Shown here piece after piece: positions 58,701-64,000 of a stretch of 64,000 nucleotides of DNA. Under the pieces are notes generated by a model. The model saw only the letters and a program-made list of their open reading frames with translations, ran no database searches and was not told where the DNA came from. The DNA comes from Onthophagus taurus. Lineage: Eukaryota > Arthropoda > Insecta > Coleoptera > Scarabaeidae. Both the position numbers and the translations under genes were made by a program. The stretch lies in contig NC_091967.1 of NCBI RefSeq assembly GCF_036711975.1, positions 13,516,001-13,580,000 on the forward strand. The letters run 5' to 3'. Each line of letters begins with the position of its first letter. Within the stretch, counting starts at the first letter, position 1.

Positions 58701-61700
58701 AGAGGCAATCTAGAACAATAACAAAACGATATTTATTATTAAACAAATTTGCATACCATGTACCATATATGTTCTTAAAAAAATGATTATAAATAATTAT
58801 AAACCTTGAATGCCACGAGCAATGTGGAACAATACCGAAGGCGTTCACCCACTAGATGAGCTTATAACGTAACGAGATTACATACATAAAACGCCTACGT
58901 ATTTTGTTGGTGTCGACGGTGTCCTTTAGGACATATTTATCGAGAAAGTTATGACCTAATTGAATTTGGTTAAGTGAAAGAATTTAAAAATTATTTACTT
59001 ACCTGTGATTGTAAAGGGATCCCAAAAGAAACCGAAATGTATTTTATAAAAAATAAATTATTAATGTTCCAATTGAGGATGCAATAATTTCTCAATATTA
59101 CTGTCAATAGGATTGCTAACTACTGCACAAGTTTTGGTCATGACGATGTCCATTACTTCCATGAGAGTGCCCAAAAATGTTCTCGTTCATGGAGAACATG
59201 ATGATTCGCTTCCCCATCGTTTTGAGGAGACATTAAACCGCTAGTGATTCTGATTATCATTATCATGTATGTACAGGATGTTTGAATAACCTGATGGTGT
59301 GTTAGCTGTGAACTCTATCCTCACTGGAATAGCAGCTTGCAGCTATTCCAGTTTGCCCGAACAGTTGTGGGTAATGATTCTCAAACGCACCCCACTTTAC
59401 TCTCAATGTTCAGTGACATAAACCTCTTTGTGGAGGGAACCATTCGCTTCGAGTGAAGGAGCGCACGTTTACTAAACTGTCCGGGCTCTGGTAATAATGG
59501 AAATAGCCAAAACAGTAATGAGATGATATACATACTTAGATCTGATTAGGAAGTGGGTTATCCAGTGTTTTGTCAAAAATGTTGTCCTATTTATTGATTT
59601 TGTAACTGTATCAGATTCGATTTTCTTCACACAAAATTAAATCCAACTAAAGAATTGTTTGTTCATTTCGGCTTCCTTTTGTGGATCTCCCTCTTATTAA
59701 AAAAAAAGCTTCTAAAGACCCGAAATGAAAAGATTTCATTCACCTCATATCTACGAAATGTATATTCTACTCAGAATAAAACCACCAAATAGATCCCATC
59801 AAAATATTGAGAAAAAAAAACAACTACATATTCTACTAATTATTTATTTATACACTTAATATACAAGCTTATAAACCTATTTACAATTTATTGAAATATA
59901 AGCTTAAAATAAATAAAATATGTAGTTATTCAGTTTAGGAGTTGTCTCTGGATGTTGAAGTCGGTATAGAAATAGTAGTGGAGGATGAATTAGTTACTAA
60001 TCCAGTCAATGCAAGTGCAGGCTGATCTTCGCCTATTTGCTGATGGATTTCTTGGCTCATTGTCTGATTGGAAAGGATTGTGTCTAGAAGTAAAGAAGAA
60101 GAACGTGGCATAAGTACATGCAAAAGGCGATTAAATGTTGTGTAAATTAGATTATAAAGTATTAAAAAAAAAAATTAACTTACTCGGTCTAGGAATGCAC
60201 GATCCGGTACCTTCAAATTCAGGAAATCTATTACAATCTATGATTAATTTAATTTTCGGTGATAAACGACTTCCACATCCATTCATAAAGTCTCTGCAGT
60301 AACTTTTACAAGGTAGTACCATATCATCTTCTTTAACTCCTTTCTTACATGGTGGTTGAAGAACGTTACAAACGAAATCATATGCGTTCATATAACATTC
60401 AGCATCGACTAATTCTCGAAACAAAATCATATTTTCTTGGACCATGGAAAGGTTTTTGTGGTCAAAAATATTTGGATACGTCGTTATATTGTAAGGTTGT
60501 TTACTGCAATACGTTAGTTCCATTTTTGTACATTTCCTTGGTTCCGGTGCTTTCGTTGTTGTGGTGGTTTTAGGTGTTGTTGGTTTTGGAGTTGTACTAC
60601 TATGAATTGGAGCGTCACTTTCCATTACTTCTATACTATTAGCATCGACCGTTATATTTCTGAAATATAACGATTCTTCGAAGGTGATTTCTTTTTTTAA
60701 TAAGTCTTTTAAATCGTCCGAGTCGACATCTACAAATGTTGGATCTATTCTTACACTGAAGTGGACGGTTAAATCGTTTCCTTCGTTGCTGAAATTAAAA
60801 TTTTTTTGTGTTAACCACTAAAAGGTATTGTAATGATCACATCCATTATCGCCAGGTGGTTTTACAACCGTTATTGTACAACTACGCAATTACGGTAATC
60901 ATTACAAACCACGTCGCGTCGTGTGAAGCGTCTTCTTCTATAATTCTCATTATGTATAACAATTTTTGATGTCTCAATAAGTAATTTGATTGTGTTAGTT
61001 TTTAAATCTTACCCATCCAAAGCTAAAATTTCAGTTCCTGAGAATCCATGTTTGATATAACTTCTTCTAAACAATAAATTCAGTCTTTCTCTATAATCCC
61101 TAGCTCTAACTTTAAAGACGTCGGTGGATGGATCCGCCATGTCTATAACATATCTATCTCCGTTAACTACCTTAAAACTAGCACGATATACATCTTCTTG
61201 AGATGTTTGCGAAAAGAAATAAGTATCTGGAACAATAAGAGAAGATGAGTTTCCATCAAATAAAATGTTCTTGTAATTGGGATTACGGGAAATAAGTTAA
61301 TTGTTACGTAACACACCTGTAGAGTACAAGTAACCATAAAGTAATGTAAAAAAAATTGTAAGAATTCATTCGCGGCGACACACCTCGCCAAGAAAGAAGG
61401 CAACGAAGCAAGGACATGTTTATGTGAAAAAATGTGGACTTGCAACTTTTAAAGTTAACGGAGCATTGCCGTTTGCGGATTAATTTATCCATTACCAATG
61501 GCTGGTATGTATCTAATGATAAAAACCGTTTTTTTCTTTTCCTACAAAAACACGATCAGGTTAACTGTACTCTACAAAGTCACGTGAAAGTAGTTAATTA
61601 ATCATTAATATGGTGTGTGTACACTTAATAGGAAGTTATAAGTTTTTTTCTTACATCCAAAATAAACAGCTGCACTTGCTAATAACAGCAAAAATAAGAA

Positions 61701-61835
61701 AGAAGCTATAATACAACATCCGCATCGATATTGAGAGCTTAATTTTTTTCTTGTAAATCTTATATCCGAATCTGTTGATAAAATTGAGCTTGCTGATCTT
61801 CTGTAATGTCTTGTTCCATTACTGACAGTACTCAT
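55705..61835 (-). CDS. Corin: Corin-like type II membrane protein with inactive serine-protease domain
   Basis: Eight coding exons (61655-61835, 61013-61226, 60184-60788, 58503-58709, 57880-58093, 57683-57828, 57100-57635, 55705-55890) join in phase to 762 residues. In order: cytosolic tail with Arg/Ser (1-37), signal anchor (41-59), SEA domain (about 65-175), Thr/Pro linker (192-216), frizzled Cys-rich domain (218-330), two LDL-receptor class A repeats (about 335-402; [12 protein letters not shown] and [12 protein letters not shown]), SRCR-type domain (about 403-522) and a trypsin-like domain (about 523-762). This is the arrangement of corin, with one Fz domain. The protease part lacks all catalytic residues: TTSC instead of [12 protein letters not shown] instead of DIALLKL, FAGSPL instead of DSGGPL; the RIVGG activation site is RLNKV. 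It should therefore act as a binding protein. One intron (57636-57682) is only 47 nt. Confidence 0.92.
55941..57020 (+). mobile_element. Decayed LINE (RTE/Jockey-type) inserted antisense in a corin intron
   Basis: Lies between the last two corin exons, opposite to corin. Parts in order: endonuclease-like [18 protein letters not shown] (about 55950) and [11 protein letters not shown] (about 56050; MGDFNAKVG in active elements), [10 protein letters not shown] (about 56175), RT motifs [16 protein letters not shown] (about 56665) and [13 protein letters not shown] (about 56770), and a C-terminal [23 protein letters not shown] (about 56860-56950). Multiple stops and frameshifts. Which clade is uncertain. 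Confidence 0.75.
58094..58502. other. Corin intron between LDLa and SRCR exons
   Basis: 409-nt AT-rich intron, phase 1. Nothing else recognised. Confidence 0.75.
58710..59886. other. Corin intron between frizzled and LDLa exons, distal part
   Basis: AT-rich with a less AT-rich part at about 59110-59480 that contains a short perfect hairpin (11-bp arms ACTGGAATAGC, 59323-59352). No coding exon recognised. Confidence 0.5.
59935..60083 (-). CDS. Corin: Possible alternative 3'-terminal exon of corin
   Basis: Acceptor TTACTTCTAG at 60084 leads to an open frame of 49 codons and TAA (59935-59937). The exon starts in the same phase (1) as the LDLa exon, so the frizzled exon can splice into either. 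It encodes a Ser/Thr-rich tail without Cys. AATAAA on the minus strand (59887-59892) follows 43 nt after the stop. The product would have 382 residues with anchor, SEA and frizzled domains but no LDLa, SRCR or protease domain. There is no homology support, so a chance frame remains possible. Confidence 0.45.
61227..61654. other. Corin intron 1
   Basis: 428-nt intron between anchor and SEA exons. The overlapping minus-strand ORFs show no homology. Confidence 0.7.
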
Positions 61836-61841
61836 GGATAC

Positions 61842-64000
61842 CTGAAACAAAAAAAATATATAGAACCTTAAACAGCATAATAAATCAATCAATCACATTT
61901 GAAACTTGTACATTTATTTAGAAAGTGAGTTATTTATCAATATCCAATTATAGAAACCATGACGTGAAACATTTATTATGAATTATTTGTCGATATCACA
62001 CAAAACAAATATGAGATATAACTTTTAAAAGCAATTTGTTAAGCGATTGTTAACGATTACATTTTTTTCAATAAGACTGTGGTATTATTATCTTTTCAGT
62101 ATATTATTCTCGATTATAAGCACCTAGTAAAAGCGCATTCCTTCCAAGTCATTGCAAAAGATAGTAACCGTAAAACAATAATAAATCTATTATAAAGTAT
62201 CGGATAGATTTAACAGGTGAACGTAACTCGATATGTTCAAGTCGCTTTACAAATGATTTACATACGACTGCATACACGGTTTACAGTTAGCAATAACAAA
62301 TGAATTAGTGCCTACACGTGTATATTTATCACGTGTGTTTGAATTAGTTTATTTTTCTAACACCCCATAATTGACAGAAATGGGTCATAAAAATACTCGT
62401 GATTTATTTATTAACACACCATTGTCAATATGATAAGTAATATCTTATTCTGTTTCAGTTACAAGTTATTATAGGATTATGAGTCATGTTGAGGTATAAT
62501 ATAGTCGGTGTTCTTTAATGTTACTTAAGGATGACATTAAGATGCCTACTCACGTTACAAACCCGTATACAATTCTCGGCGAATTTTGCAATCTTTGATT
62601 CCATTTCATCCCAGAGAAGAAAACGCAAGACGTCTGTATAATGCTATCCCATTGTGGGATGTTAAGAAGGAAATTTATTAGGAAATCAATGTTGCATCTA
62701 CGTTACTCAATAGAAAAGAGAACGTTGATACAAATGTTTACAGTAACTTATCTTACCGTATCAATCTTACGATTTTAATGAAAACCAATGCGATCATCTC
62801 GTTACTAACCGCACAAAAAAATAAAATGTCCTATTTGAAAATTGTGTCAAACGCAAGTAACTTTCTTCAATCTCGACCTTTTGACCTCCTTTTATGCTCG
62901 GTTAAAACCGTCCAACGTTGGTAACTGAACCGTTACCATTGTTCGGATTCGCGTGCGGGTGAACCTACCACTATAATTACAATGTAAGTGCCAGCATACG
63001 ATAAATTCGTATGATAAATCGTCTTGCCGACAGAAATTGAATGGAGAAACTACAATGTGTAATGAAAGCGATTTATTCAGAAAGATTTACTATTAAATAT
63101 AACAAAGAATAATGGGTATCTTGATATGGTATATGCAACAATAAATCAGAATGTTTAAAGGAAGCACAAAATTAATAATACTCAAAAATTTTGCATATAT
63201 GTCTTGAATTAGGAACGATTTAAGTTGATTTGGCAATATTTATTTTAAACAACAGTTATGTAATCTATCGCTCTTGTTTTGATATTAAGTTGATATTGCT
63301 AAAATCCAAGGTTAAATACATCTATCTATAAAAAGTAAATCTACCACAGTAGTTTAGAATTCTTATATTACAGATAAGCGCAACGTGTAATAATAAGTTA
63401 ACAATTCTCTTCTCTTGCGATAATGTTTTGGCATTTAACTGATCTCTTAATAATGTTTCAAAAAAAGATTGCAATCATACTTTAAATAGAACCTATTGAT
63501 TGCAATATTCAAAACGAGAGTGTACAGAGTTTGTACACAAAGCAAAAAACACATTTTAGTAGATACTTATGAATGAAGCTGCGTTTGTAAATAATTCATT
63601 GACAACAAATCTTATTTTGCTGTTTCGCTTTGTGGCTAGTGATATGCCATAACGGTGGATTCATTAAATAGGAGATAAAAATTTTGACAAATTGTTATTT
63701 AGTCTATTTTCAAGGTCTTTATTTAAGACATTAAATAAATAAAATTCTCACCATAAACGAGATAAGAAGTAATTAATTCAAGCATGCTGTAATTTTGACA
63801 TTAATGCACTGTGTTTTGAAGAGTGCAAAGAATACCGTTTCTCTAAGATGGTCCTTGAGGTAATGATGGAAAAACTGACGAAAATTGCGTTAACAAGATA
63901 TATTTTACTGATTGAGCTACCTTTACATCGTGAGGGAATACAAATCTGTATAGTGTAAGGTAGTGGAATGGTGTCAATCCCCACTGGATGCTTGAAAACC
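61842..64000. other. Region upstream of corin
   Basis: An acceptor at 61842 shows that the corin coding start lies in a second or later exon, so a 5' UTR exon must lie further right, position unknown. The rest is AT-rich. A 68-codon minus-strand ORF at 63778-63984 is unlike known proteins. A moderately GC-richer part at about 62870-62970 might be a promoter. Confidence 0.45.

Noticed and set aside
59323..59352. Short perfect hairpin as a small RNA gene
   Set aside because: Arms of only 11 bp; too short for a microRNA precursor, and hairpins of this size occur by chance.
63778..63984. 68-codon minus-strand ORF at the right edge
   Set aside because: No recognised similarity and no context; could be part of a gene beyond the window but cannot be supported.
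1..64000. CRISPR arrays, operons or prokaryotic defence systems
   Set aside because: The window is clearly eukaryotic, with spliceosomal introns throughout; no regularly spaced repeats with spacers.

Overview
The window is AT-rich animal DNA that looks like an insect. It carries a muscle-type giant nesprin (Msp300), PP2A scaffold A, PPP4R1, ZRANB2 and corin genes, introns as short as 47-60 nt, and tRNA-Phe genes of the usual animal sequence. A beetle or another holometabolous insect is plausible, but the order cannot be proven from sequence alone. All exon joins given here were checked by splice-site dinucleotides and reading phase.

Layout. (1) About 1-39.8 kb, minus strand: the 5' part of an Msp300/nesprin gene. 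It has two alternative N-terminal starts (39.2-39.8 kb and 24.4-25.0 kb). Both splice in the same phase into a shared CH-domain exon at 16.3 kb. Short CH exons follow, then a single coding exon of about 10.3 kb filled with spectrin repeats, then more spectrin-repeat exons that run off the left edge. The KASH end lies outside the window. (2) The roughly 23-kb intron of the long nesprin isoform contains five identical tRNA-Phe(GAA) genes, a nested complete PPP4R1 gene on the opposite strand (34.3-37.8 kb), a decayed pogo/Tigger-type transposon with TA duplications, two MITEs with clear target-site duplications, and fragments of non-LTR retrotransposons. (3) 39.8-47.4 kb is upstream of nesprin and has no recognised gene. 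It holds about 1.6 kb of degenerate tandem repeat. (4) 47.4-48.0 kb, plus: ZRANB2. (5) 49.2-53.9 kb, plus: Pp2A-29B (PP2A scaffold A). (6) 55.7-61.8 kb, minus: corin, a type II membrane mosaic protein with SEA, frizzled, LDLa, SRCR and protease-like domains. Its protease domain has lost the whole catalytic triad. The sequence to 64 kb is upstream of corin and no gene was recognised there.

How the genes relate. Nesprin links nuclei to actin through its CH domains and to the nuclear envelope through its distant C-terminus. PPP4R1 and PP2A-A are paralogous HEAT-repeat scaffolds for PP4 and PP2A phosphatases. They lie 11 kb apart on the same strand and share three intron positions and phases. ZRANB2 is an RNA-binding splicing factor between them. 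No new defence or metabolic system was recognised. The most notable points are the gene-in-intron architecture, the two-spectrin-repeat super-repeat of nesprin, the catalytically dead corin with a possible short isoform, and a family of foldback repeats made of TAG-rich hexamers.
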